Below are positions 1 through 6,160 of a stretch of DNA of 11,931 nt, in pieces (the first letter of the stretch is position 1; the number at the start of each line of letters is the position of its first letter). This DNA comes from Pseudomonadota bacterium (GTDB lineage: Bacteria; Pseudomonadota; Alphaproteobacteria; Rhizobiales; Afifellaceae): assembly GCA_023417735.1 (NCBI GenBank), contig JAEZEK010000081.1:1-11931 (forward strand). The letters run 5' to 3'. Position numbers and translations under genes: made by a program. The notes beneath the pieces were generated by a model. It did no database searches. It was not told where the DNA came from and was given only the letters and a program-made list of their open reading frames with translations.

Positions 1-43
1 CCGTCACGAGCATCAGGTTGATGCTTTCACGGAAGACGATCAT
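1..43 (-). CDS. Start of an unidentified gene running off the left edge; possibly SOS-induced
   Basis: An ATG at 43 opens a minus-strand frame with no stop before the window edge. The 14 visible residues are MIVFRESINLMLVT, the last ones hydrophobic, as at the beginning of a membrane segment. A purine-rich stretch (GGGGAGAAAGAGAG) lies directly upstream and can serve as ribosome binding site. A good promoter and a LexA-like operator lie just before it (69-97 and 63-77), so it is probably transcribed separately from lolD. Many alphaproteobacteria carry dnaE downstream of lolD, but these residues do not look like a DnaE N terminus. A short SOS-induced membrane peptide such as SidA (a small inhibitor of cell division known from Caulobacter) would fit the operator, position and hydrophobicity. 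That is inference: with 14 codons the protein cannot be identified, and it might be a longer hypothetical protein. Confidence 0.5.
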   Translation of the reverse strand, partial: MIVFRESINLMLVT

Positions 44-62
44 CTCTCTTTCTCCCCTTTAT

Positions 63-77
63 GTTTTCATTTTGTTC
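63..77 (-). promoter_or_regulatory. Candidate LexA (SOS) operator
   Basis: On the minus strand the site reads GAACAAAATGAAAAC, that is GAAC-N7-AAAC (plus strand GTTT-N7-GTTC). The alphaproteobacterial LexA operator is the direct repeat GTTC-N7-GTTC, so 7 of the 8 defining bases match and the spacing is exact. The A-rich spacer is also usual for such sites in Rhizobiales. It covers the -10 element and the expected transcription start of the gene beginning at 43, the normal position for repression. Seen: the motif and its placement. Inferred: LexA binding. Confidence 0.5.
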
Positions 78-97
78 TCACTGGGGAGAAGAGTCAA
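69..97 (-). promoter_or_regulatory. Sigma70-type promoter for the left-edge gene
   Basis: The minus strand has TTGACT at 97-92 (5 of 6 matches to the -35 consensus), a 17-nt spacer, and CAAAAT at 74-69 (4 of 6 matches to the -10 consensus). The expected start is near 62, giving a leader of about 19 nt before the ATG at 43. The -35 hexamer begins 7 nt beyond the lolD stop codon, and I see no terminator between lolD and this promoter, so read-through from lolD is also possible. Confidence 0.45.
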
Positions 98-104
98 GCG
101 GTGA

Positions 105-851
105 TCACGAAAGTTCGGCAGCGACGATCTCGCCGTCCGAAAGGGTGATGGCGCGGTCCATCCGCGCGGCGAGCGTGAGATTGTGCGTGGCGATCAATGC
201 GGCCAGTCCGGACTGGCGGACGAGCGCGAGCAGCGCGTTGAAGACGTGGGCGGAGGTACGCGGATCGAGATTGCCGGTCGGCTCGTCGGCCAGCAGGAGC
301 CGCGGCGCGTTGGCGACGGCGCGGGCGATGGCGACGCGCTGCTGCTCGCCGCCCGAGAGCTCCGCCGGCCGGTGGTCGGCGCGGTGGTCGACGCGGAGAT
401 AGGCGAGCAGCTCGCGCGCCCGCTCCTCGGCCTCGCGCCGGCCGAGCCCGGCGATGAGCTGCGGCATCACGACGTTCTCGAGCGCCGAGAACTCCGGCAG
501 CAGATGATGGAACTGATAGACGAAGCCGATCTCGCTCCGCCGCATGGCGGTGCGTCCGTGGTCGTCCAGCCTGGCGGTCGGCCGCCCGCCGATCAGCACC
601 TCCCCTCCGTCGGGATGCTCGAGGAGCCCGGCCAGGTGGAGGAGCGTTGACTTGCCGGCGCCGGACGGGGCGACGAGGGCGACGATCTCGCCGGGCCGGA
701 CCGCGAGGCTCGCGTTGCGGAGCACCGGGAGCGGCCCGTCGGCCGTGGGGTAGACGCGCTCCACGCGGTCGAGCACCAGCGTCGGGCGGGGCTCGCCCTC
801 CCGGAACGGCCTCGCCGCCGCGGCCTCCTCCTGTGCGGGTCGCTCGTTCAT
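105..851 (-). CDS. lolD: Lipoprotein-releasing ABC transporter, ATP-binding subunit LolD
   Basis: A 248-residue cytoplasmic ATPase that powers extraction of mature outer-membrane lipoproteins from the inner membrane and their transfer to LolA. All ABC motifs are visible: Walker [10 protein letters not shown] (61-69), Q-loop in [10 protein letters not shown] (112-121, a motif typical of LolD that contacts the permease), signature LSGGEQQR (165-172), Walker [13 protein letters not shown] (185-196, catalytic E190) and the switch histidine H223. The length is normal for the family. The start at 851 is chosen because its ATG overlaps the TGA of the upstream permease (ATGA, 848-851), a classic translational-coupling arrangement. 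The same frame stays open upstream to 2081, but that part only shadows the permease gene. The first 20 or so residues are an alanine/glutamate-rich tail before the ABC fold, common in Rhizobiales. The partner permease is the adjacent gene. Confidence 0.96.
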   Translation of the reverse strand: MNERPAQEEAAAARPFREGEPRPTLVLDRVERVYPTADGPLPVLRNASLAVRPGEIVALVAPSGAGKSTLLHLAGLLEHPDGGEVLIGGRPTARLDDHGRTAMRRSEIGFVYQFHHLLPEFSALENVVMPQLIAGLGRREAEERARELLAYLRVDHRADHRPAELSGGEQQRVAIARAVANAPRLLLADEPTGNLDPRTSAHVFNALLALVRQSGLAALIATHNLTLAARMDRAITLSDGEIVAAELS

Positions 852-2173
852 TCGTATCGCAACGCCTCGACGGGATCGAGCCGCGCGGCGCGCCACGACG
901 GATAGGCCGTGGCGAGAAAGGAGATGACGAGCGCCATCAGCACGATCGCCGTCGTTTCGCCGACATCCATGTCGGCCGGAAGCCGGGTCAGGAAATAGAG
1001 CTCGGGCGAGAAGATCTCGGTCCGCGTCATCCAGGAGATGGCCTGGCGGATCGATTCCACGTTGAGGCAGACCACGATGCCGAGCAGGAGGCCGGCGAGC
1101 GTCCCCACCACCCCGATGCTCGCCCCGGTGATGAAGAACACCCGCATGATGGCGCCGCGCGTCGCCCCCATCGTGCGCAGGATGGCGATGTCGCGCCCCT
1201 TGTCCTTCACGAGCATGGTGAGCCCCGAGATGATGTTGAGCGCGGCCACCAGCACGATCAGCATCAGGATCAGGAACATCACGTTGCGCTCCACCTCGAG
1301 CGCGGAGAAGAAGGTGACGTTGCGCTGCCGCCAGTCGGTGGTGAAGACCGGCCGCCCCGCGGCCGCCTCCACCACGGGCCGGATCTGCCCGACCCGGTCC
1401 GGATCCTGGATGTAGACCTCGATCGCGCCGGCCTGGTCGACCTGGTTGAAATAGGCCTGCGCTTCCGAGATCGGCATGAACACGAAGGTCGCGTCGTATT
1501 CCGACATGCCGATCTCGAAGATGGCGGTGACCGGATAGGCCTTCACCCGCGGCGCCACGCCCATCGGCGTCACTGCGCCGCGCGGGCTGATCAGCGTGAT
1601 GCTGTCGCCGGCGAGGAGGCCGAGATTCTCGGCGAGGCGCGACCCGATCGCCACGCCGCCGCCCGTATCGAAATCCTCCAGCGTGCCGCCCTCGCGCACC
1701 GTGCCGGCGATCTTCGGCAGGCGCCGGAGGTCGTCGGCGCGCACGCCGCGCACGAGCACGCCCGAGCCGCCACCCGCCTGGCCGGACGCGAGCGCCTGCC
1801 CCTCGACGAGCGGGACGACGAGGGTGACGCCGGAGACCGCCGCCACCCGGCGCGCGACGTCCTCGTAGTCGGTGAACGGGGTCTCCACCGCCTGCAGCAC
1901 CAGATGGCCGTTGATGCCGAGGATCTTGTCGAGGAGCTCGTTGCGGAAGCCGTTCATGACCGCCATCACGATGACGAGCGTCGCCACGCCGAGCATGATC
2001 CCGGCGAAGGAGAAGCCGGCGATGACCGAGATGAAGGCCTGCTTGCGCCGGGGCCTCAGATAGCGGAGCGCGAGGAGCCACTCGAACGGGGCGAACACGC
2101 CCGCCCCGCCCGTCGCAGCACCCGTCTCGGCGCTACCCCGCCCTTCCCTGAACCAGGCATGCAATCGCGGCAT
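848..2173 (-). CDS. Lipoprotein-releasing ABC transporter permease, LolC/E (LolF-like)
   Basis: Inner-membrane permease of the Lol system. From the ATG at 2173 it has 441 residues: one helix near 51-73 after the family hallmark [18 protein letters not shown], a large periplasmic MacB-like domain (about 80-295), then three helices (about 298-320, 346-370, 407-427) forming the FtsX-type domain. [15 protein letters not shown] is the conserved cytoplasmic coupling loop, and the protein ends in DPVEALRYE. Only one permease gene accompanies lolD. Alphaproteobacteria often have a single LolF-type protein acting as a homodimer instead of a LolC/LolE pair, which I infer here. The start is uncertain: the ATG at 2173 overlaps the end of proS by 41 nt; a GTG at 2098 lies 34 nt after the proS stop and gives 416 residues starting right at the conserved region; a GTG at 2227 overlaps too much. 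None has a strong ribosome binding site. Confidence 0.93.
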   Translation of the reverse strand: MPRLHAWFREGRGSAETGAATGGAGVFAPFEWLLALRYLRPRRKQAFISVIAGFSFAGIMLGVATLVIVMAVMNGFRNELLDKILGINGHLVLQAVETPFTDYEDVARRVAAVSGVTLVVPLVEGQALASGQAGGGSGVLVRGVRADDLRRLPKIAGTVREGGTLEDFDTGGGVAIGSRLAENLGLLAGDSITLISPRGAVTPMGVAPRVKAYPVTAIFEIGMSEYDATFVFMPISEAQAYFNQVDQAGAIEVYIQDPDRVGQIRPVVEAAAGRPVFTTDWRQRNVTFFSALEVERNVMFLILMLIVLVAALNIISGLTMLVKDKGRDIAILRTMGATRGAIMRVFFITGASIGVVGTLAGLLLGIVVCLNVESIRQAISWMTRTEIFSPELYFLTRLPADMDVGETTAIVLMALVISFLATAYPSWRAARLDPVEALRYE

Positions 2174-3461
2174 CCAGGCCGAGGGTCTGGCGTTCGCCGG
2201 TGGCGCGCCGCTTGATTTCGACTTCACCCTTCGCAGCCCCTTTCGGTCCGACGATCACCTGCCAGGGCAGGCCGATCAGATCCATGGTGGCGAACTTCGC
2301 TCCGGCCCGCTGGTCGAGATCGTCGTGAAGGACCTCGAAACCGGCCGCCTCCAGCCGGGTCGAGAGCCCGTCGGCCACCGCGTCGGTCGCGGCGTCGCCG
2401 GGCTTCAGGTTCACGAGACCGACGTCGAACGGGGCGACGCTGTCCGGCCAGATGATTCCCGCCTCATCATGGCTCGCTTCGATGATCGCCGCCACCAGGC
2501 GCGACACGCCGACGCCGTAGGAGCCCATGTGGACCGGCCGCTCCTGGCCGTCCGGGCCGCTCACTCTCGCCTTCATCGGCTCGGAATACTTGGTCCCGAA
2601 ATAGAAGATGTGGCCGACCTCGATGCCGCGCGCGGAGATCCGCCGCTCCTCGGGCAAGGCGGCGAATGCCGCCTCGTCGTGCTTCTCGTCTGTGGCGGCG
2701 TAGGGCTCCGTCCAGGCGGAGACGATCGGCGAAAGGTCCGACCGGAAATCGGTGTCCGCGCCGGGCACGGTCAGCTCCAGGAGCCGCTTGTCGCAGAACA
2801 CCTCGCTCTCCCCCGTCTCGGCGAGGATGATGAACTCGTGGCTGAGGTCGCCGCCGATCGGCCCCGTGTCGGCGCGCATCGGGATCGCCTTCAGCCCGAG
2901 CCGGTCGAATGTCCGCAGATAGGCGACGAACATGCGGTTGTAGGCCTCTCGCGCGCCCTCCGCGTCGAGATCGAAGGAATAGGCGTCCTTCATCAGGAAC
3001 TCGCGCCCGCGCATGACGCCGAAGCGCGGCCGGACCTCGTCCCGGAACTTCCACTGGATGTGGTAGAGGTTGAGCGGCAGGTCCCGGTACGAGCGGACGT
3101 AGGACCTGAAGATGTCCGTGATCATCTCCTCGTTCGTCGGGCCGTACAGCATGTCGCGCTCGTGGCGGTCCCGGATGCGCAGCATCTCCTTGCCGTAATC
3201 GTCGTAGCGCCCGCTTTCGCGCCAGAGGTCGGCCGACTGGATGGTCGGCATCAGGCACTCGATCGCGCCGGAGCGGTTCTGCTCCTCGCGCACGATCGCC
3301 TCGATCTTCTTCAGGACGCGCGCGCCGAGCGGCAGCCACGAATAGATGCCGGCCGATTGCTGGCGCAGCATGCCCGCGCGCAGCATCAGCCGGTGCGAGA
3401 CGATCTCGGCCTCTTTGGGGTTCTCTTTCAGGATCGGAAGGAAGTAACGGGAGAGCAGCAT
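2133..3461 (-). CDS. proS: Prolyl-tRNA synthetase, short type without editing insertion
   Basis: Class II aminoacyl-tRNA synthetase that charges tRNA(Pro) with proline in the cytoplasm. The 442-residue protein shows motif 1 around residues 38-54, TNEE at 109-112, motif 2 from [10 protein letters not shown] (139-148) through [12 protein letters not shown] (152-163), and motif 3 [10 protein letters not shown] (312-321, ATP-binding R321). The anticodon-binding domain follows (about 344-435). Between motifs 2 and 3 there is only about 150 residues, so the roughly 180-residue editing domain of E. coli-type enzymes is absent, as usual for alphaproteobacteria; mischarged Ala-tRNA(Pro) must be cleared by a separate deacylase. 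The start at 3461 gives the standard N terminus [15 protein letters not shown]. The frame remains open upstream to 3662, but those 67 residues have no family counterpart. The gene appears to head an operon with the Lol genes downstream. Confidence 0.97.
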   Translation of the reverse strand: MLLSRYFLPILKENPKEAEIVSHRLMLRAGMLRQQSAGIYSWLPLGARVLKKIEAIVREEQNRSGAIECLMPTIQSADLWRESGRYDDYGKEMLRIRDRHERDMLYGPTNEEMITDIFRSYVRSYRDLPLNLYHIQWKFRDEVRPRFGVMRGREFLMKDAYSFDLDAEGAREAYNRMFVAYLRTFDRLGLKAIPMRADTGPIGGDLSHEFIILAETGESEVFCDKRLLELTVPGADTDFRSDLSPIVSAWTEPYAATDEKHDEAAFAALPEERRISARGIEVGHIFYFGTKYSEPMKARVSGPDGQERPVHMGSYGVGVSRLVAAIIEASHDEAGIIWPDSVAPFDVGLVNLKPGDAATDAVADGLSTRLEAAGFEVLHDDLDQRAGAKFATMDLIGLPWQVIVGPKGAAKGEVEIKRRATGERQTLGLDAAIACLVQGRAG

Positions 3462-3600
3462 GGTCACTCGATCTTGGCGGCACGCGACACAAGCCCGATC
3501 GAAACGGCAATGGCAAGAGCCCCCAGGGACCGCAACCGGGGGACTGCCCGAACTCGCGGCGGCCGGTGCAAAAAAACGCGCCATTTCAGCCACAAGGATA

Positions 3601-3628
3601 GTGACAGCCCTGATTCGATCGGCTATGG
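3601..3628 (+). promoter_or_regulatory. Candidate plus-strand promoter
   Basis: GTGACA (3601-3606), a 16-nt spacer, and CTATGG (3623-3628) resemble the alphaproteobacterial -35 and -10 elements (CTTGAC and CTATAT). Transcription would start near 3635 and run to the terminator ending at 3779. The hexamers are imperfect, and the call leans on the presence of the terminator downstream. Confidence 0.25.
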
Positions 3629-3635
3629 TCCCGCC

Positions 3636-3662
3636 ACTATAAAGGGTGTCGGAAGCATCCAA
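3636..3662 (-). promoter_or_regulatory. Candidate promoter for proS
   Basis: On the minus strand TTGGAT (3662-3657) is followed after 15 nt by TATAGT (3641-3636), matching -35 and -10 consensus at 4 and 5 positions. The spacer is two bases shorter than ideal. Transcription would start near 3629, about 170 nt before the proS ATG. It is back to back with, and overlaps, the candidate plus-strand start near 3635. Confidence 0.3.
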
Positions 3663-3700
3663 GCACCTCGCGGTCCAAGTCTTGGGAGGACGTCATCGGC

Positions 3701-3718
3701 CGGCGTTCAGTAACGCCG
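3701..3718 (+). repeat. Perfect 7-bp inverted repeat (hairpin)
   Basis: CGGCGTT (3701-3707), loop CAGT, and AACGCCG (3712-3718) form a perfect stem in the gene-free region. It can form in RNA from either strand. It lies 30 nt before the terminator hairpin and would be an internal hairpin of the proposed small RNA. Confidence 0.55.
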
Positions 3719-3748
3719 AAGAGATGGCAAGGAAGTCGCGAAGTCCTT

Positions 3749-3779
3749 GAGCAAGGCCCCGCCTTGCTCTTTTCTTTTT
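3749..3779 (+). terminator. Rho-independent terminator acting on the plus strand
   Basis: GAGCAAGGC (3749-3757), loop CCC, GCCTTGCTC (3761-3769) make a perfect 9-bp stem followed at once by TTTTCTTTTT (3770-3779). This is a textbook intrinsic terminator on the plus strand. Read on the minus strand the hairpin is preceded by an A-rich stretch and followed by AAGGACTTCG, with no T-tract, so it should not terminate the DUF1467 transcript whose stop lies about 40 nt upstream of it in that direction. The stem might still protect that 3' end. Confidence 0.65.
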
Positions 3780-3810
3780 GCGAAAATTTCTGAAGCTCTG
3801 CGGACGTAAC

Positions 3811-4062
3811 CTAGAGGATCAGGTCCTCGACCGTTATTCCGTATACTGCGATGGCTACGTAGACCGCGGCGAAGATGATTGCGGCAATGAGCGTCGTGGC
3901 CGCGATTCGACGCGCCATGAAGGGCTTCAGCGGCGCACCGTGTTCGGTGCCGAGCGTGACGTCGCCGGCATCCGCCTGGCTGCTCGCCCCGAACGGCAGG
4001 ACGACGAAGAGCACCAGCCACCAGATGATGAAGTAGATCGCCAGAGAGCTGATCAGGCTCAT
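3811..4062 (-). CDS. DUF1467 family small membrane protein
   Basis: An 83-residue protein of unknown function with two membrane helices (about 5-24 and 55-75) joined by a loop of about 30 residues. The N-terminal FIIWWLVLFVVLPFG is the conserved feature of DUF1467 proteins, which are found in alphaproteobacteria, typically next to mce and proS as here. A strong ribosome binding site (GGAGGAAG) precedes the ATG; it lies within the last codons of mce, and the two genes are 4 nt apart, so co-translation is likely. The loop contains HGAPLKP, near the conserved GAP found in the family. No catalytic residues are evident. The function is unknown; its location next to Mce does not by itself link it to propionate metabolism. 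It is the last gene of the long block starting at nuo. Confidence 0.9.
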   Translation of the reverse strand: MSLISSLAIYFIIWWLVLFVVLPFGASSQADAGDVTLGTEHGAPLKPFMARRIAATTLIAAIIFAAVYVAIAVYGITVEDLIL

Positions 4063-4066
4063 CGGT

Positions 4067-4471
4067 TCACGCTTCCTCCAACTCGATCAGGGTGCCGGCG
4101 AAATCCTTCGGATGAAGGAAGAGCACCGGCTTTCCGTGCGCCCCGATCCTCGGCTCGCCGTCGCCCAGCACGCGCGCTCCCCCGGCCTTCAGCCTGTCGC
4201 GCGCCGCCTTGATGTCGGCCACCTCGTAGCAGATGTGATGCATGCCGCCCGACGGCGATTTCGCGAGGAAGGCGGCGACCGGCGAATCCGGGCCGAGCGG
4301 CTCCAGAAGCTCGACCTTGGCGTTGGGCAGCGTCACGAACACGACCGTGACGCCATGCTCGGGCAGCGCCTCCGGGTGCGAGACCTCCGCGCCGAGGACG
4401 TCCCGGTAGAGGAGGCTCGCGGCCCGAAGGTCGGGCACCGCCAGCGCGACATGGTTGATCCGCCCGAGCAT
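4067..4471 (-). CDS. mce: Methylmalonyl-CoA epimerase
   Basis: A 134-residue member of the vicinal-oxygen-chelate (glyoxalase) fold that interconverts (S)- and (R)-methylmalonyl-CoA, between propionyl-CoA carboxylase and the B12-dependent mutase, allowing propionyl-CoA to enter the TCA cycle. The expected metal ligands are in place: H7 in INHVALAV, E54 in KVELLEP, H78/H79 in MHHICYEV, and E130 in TLIELEE. GPDSPVAAFL followed by a glycine-rich GGMHHI is typical of the epimerase rather than of glyoxalase I. A strong ribosome binding site (GGGGAGGAGG) overlaps the rnj stop codon, and the genes are 15 nt apart. Being next to BirA, which biotinylates the carboxylase providing the substrate, makes sense metabolically. 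A generic VOC protein is the only alternative and is unlikely. Confidence 0.93.
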   Translation of the reverse strand: MLGRINHVALAVPDLRAASLLYRDVLGAEVSHPEALPEHGVTVVFVTLPNAKVELLEPLGPDSPVAAFLAKSPSGGMHHICYEVADIKAARDRLKAGGARVLGDGEPRIGAHGKPVLFLHPKDFAGTLIELEEA

Positions 4472-4486
4472 GAGACCTCCTCCCCG

Positions 4487-6160
4487 TCAGTCCGCCACGT
4501 GCGTGACGTGAACGATCGTCGCCGGCTTCTTGCCCCAGGTCGCGTTCACCGTGCCCCGGATGGCGCGGCGGACCGCCTCGCGCACGAGGCCGGGATCGCG
4601 GCGGCGCGGCTGCGGCAGGGAATCCAGCGCCTCGTCGACGGCGTCGAGGACGGTCTCCAGCATCGGCGCGCCCTCGGCGTCCTGGTCCGGCAAGCCCAGC
4701 AGCACCGCCGTCGGGTCCTCCAGCACCACGCCCGCCTCCGACAGCACGATGGCGACCGACACCGCCCCGGAGAAGGCGAGCCGGCGGCGATCCGCCACCC
4801 CGCCGGAATCGGAGCGCACGATCAGCCTGCCGTCGCGGTAGAGCTGGCCGGACGGGACCTTTTCGGCGAGCTCGGGGTCGCCGGGGCCGAGCCTGGTCAT
4901 GTCGCCGTTGCGCACCTCGACGACCTTGGGGATGCCGAGCGAGCGCGCGAGCCTCGCCTGCTCGTGCAGGTGCAGCGACTCGCCGTGGACCGGGATGACG
5001 ATCTCGGGCTTGGTCCAGTCGTAGAGCTGGCGCAGCTCGTCGCGTCTCGGATGGCCGGAGGTGTGCACCAGCGCGAGCCGGTCGGTGATGACCTCGGCGC
5101 CGAGATCGATCAGCGCATTGACGATGGCGTTCACCGCGCGCTCGTTGCCCGGGATGGTGCGCGACGAGAAGATGACGCGGTCGCCTTGGGCGATCGAGAC
5201 CGCGCGGTGGTCCTTGTTCGCGATGCGGGCGAGCGCGGCGCGCGGCTCGCCCTGGCTGCCGGTCATGAGCGCGAGCACCTTGTTGCGGGGCAGGTAGCCG
5301 TACGCCTCCTGGTCGAGGAAGTCCGGCAGCCCGTCGAGATAGCCGAGCTCGCGCGCGACGTCGGCGGCGCGACGGATGGCGCGGCCGACGACCACCACGT
5401 CCCGCCCGGCCCGCTTGGCGGCCTCAGCCACCGCCCGCATGCGCGCGACATTGCTGGAGAAGGAGGTGACGACCACGCGGTGCGGCGCTTCCAGGATGAG
5501 CCGTTCCAGCGAGTGGGCGACCTCCCCCTCGCTCGGGCTGACGCCGTCGCGCACGGCGTTCGTGGAATCGCAGATGAGGGCGCGCACCCCTTCGCGGCCG
5601 AGCTCGGCGAGCCGGTTCTCGTCGGTCGGTCTGCCGACGCCCGGCGCCGGGTCGAGCTTCCAGTCGCCGGTATGGATCACGATCCCGTAGGGCGTCCGGA
5701 TCGCCACCATGTTCGGTTCGGGCAGCGAATGCGCGACGGGGACGAACTCGAGGTCGAACGATCCGACGGTGAACCGCTGGCCCTGATCGACGACCTCGAC
5801 CGGGATCTTCGGCGCGCCGGGCTCCTCGGCCTGCTTCGCCTTGAGCAGGCCCGCGGCGAACGGCGTCATGTAGACGGGCGCCTTCACGCGCGGCCACAGG
5901 TCGAAGAGCGCGCCGAAATGGTCCTCGTGGGCATGCGTGATGACGATGCCGTCGACGCGGTCCCGGCGCTCGGCCAGGAACTGGATGTCCGGGACGATGC
6001 CGTCGATGCCGGGCAGGTTCTCCGTCGAGAAGGACACGCCCATGTCGACCACGAGCCAGCGCCGCGTGCGCCGCGGGCCGTAGCCGTAGAGCGCGAGGTT
6101 CATGCCGATCTCGCCCACGCCGCCGAGCGGGAGGAAGACCAGATCGTCGCCGTCAGCCAT
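4487..6160 (-). CDS. rnj: Ribonuclease J
   Basis: A 557-residue metallo-beta-lactamase/beta-CASP ribonuclease that matures and degrades RNA, with 5'-to-3' exonuclease activity (and endonuclease activity in some members). The zinc-binding motif HAHEDH is at 76-81, a further histidine H144 in VAHSLPEP, and D166 in HTGDWK. The beta-CASP domain follows, with FSSRTIPGNE (331-340), motif C in HTSGH (366-370) and VHGE (391-394). The C-terminal 110 or so residues form the small RNase J tail domain. The length fits the alphaproteobacterial family. Its ATG at 6160 overlaps the end of birA by 8 nt, preceded by AGGA at a suitable distance inside birA, so translation is likely coupled. In alphaproteobacteria RNase J acts in rRNA 5'-end maturation and RNA turnover alongside RNase E. 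Co-transcription with nuo is inferred from spacing. Confidence 0.95.
   Translation of the reverse strand: MADGDDLVFLPLGGVGEIGMNLALYGYGPRRTRRWLVVDMGVSFSTENLPGIDGIVPDIQFLAERRDRVDGIVITHAHEDHFGALFDLWPRVKAPVYMTPFAAGLLKAKQAEEPGAPKIPVEVVDQGQRFTVGSFDLEFVPVAHSLPEPNMVAIRTPYGIVIHTGDWKLDPAPGVGRPTDENRLAELGREGVRALICDSTNAVRDGVSPSEGEVAHSLERLILEAPHRVVVTSFSSNVARMRAVAEAAKRAGRDVVVVGRAIRRAADVARELGYLDGLPDFLDQEAYGYLPRNKVLALMTGSQGEPRAALARIANKDHRAVSIAQGDRVIFSSRTIPGNERAVNAIVNALIDLGAEVITDRLALVHTSGHPRRDELRQLYDWTKPEIVIPVHGESLHLHEQARLARSLGIPKVVEVRNGDMTRLGPGDPELAEKVPSGQLYRDGRLIVRSDSGGVADRRRLAFSGAVSVAIVLSEAGVVLEDPTAVLLGLPDQDAEGAPMLETVLDAVDEALDSLPQPRRRDPGLVREAVRRAIRGTVNATWGKKPATIVHVTHVAD

Larger units (their letters stand above)
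3635..3779 (+). ncRNA. Candidate small RNA on the plus strand, unknown family
   Basis: From a plausible start near 3635 to the terminator at 3779 is about 145 nt, opposite in direction to every gene around it. Within it are a small CCAA/TTGG hairpin (about 3675-3685), a perfect 7-bp hairpin (3701-3718) and the terminator hairpin (3749-3769) with its T-tract. The only plus-strand reading frame of note is an 8-codon ATG frame at 3724-3750 whose stop enters the terminator stem; it has no good ribosome binding site. I do not recognise a known family: the conserved SRP RNA loop is absent, and the 5' and 3' ends do not pair into a 6S-like rod. Seen: hairpins and terminator. Inferred: that a transcript exists. 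The 5' end is the weakest part. Confidence 0.35.
3462..3810. other. Gene-free region between the DUF1467 gene and proS
   Basis: These 349 nt separate two otherwise tight gene blocks, the only gap over 300 nt in the window. I find no convincing protein gene in it. It holds a candidate minus-strand promoter for proS (3636-3662), a candidate plus-strand promoter (3601-3628), a 7-bp hairpin (3701-3718) and a strong plus-strand terminator (3749-3779). The remaining part, 3462-3600, would be the proS leader; it has a run of seven A (plus strand, about 3570-3576) and a weak 5-bp inverted repeat, but nothing I can assign. Confidence 0.7.

Noticed and set aside
852..2081. LolD extended to 2081 in the same frame
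   Set aside because: The extension is a frame shadow of the permease gene; the ATG at 851, overlapping the permease stop codon, gives the normal LolD length.
3520..3542. An inverted repeat CCCCC/GGGGG in the proS leader as a regulatory hairpin
   Set aside because: Only 5 bp with a 13-nt loop in GC-rich DNA; expected by chance.
3462..3662. A 67-residue N-terminal extension of ProS
   Set aside because: The frame is open, but the family N terminus starts at the ATG at 3461, and the extension has a Cys-rich composition with no counterpart in ProRS.
3645..3670. A resemblance to the SRP RNA loop (CGGAAGCA) in the plus-strand RNA candidate
   Set aside because: Only a few bases agree and the flanking conserved pairing is absent, so I do not call it SRP RNA.
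3707..4021. A 104-codon open frame on the minus strand over the DUF1467 gene
   Set aside because: The overlapping 83-codon frame has the conserved DUF1467 features and a strong ribosome binding site; this one has neither.
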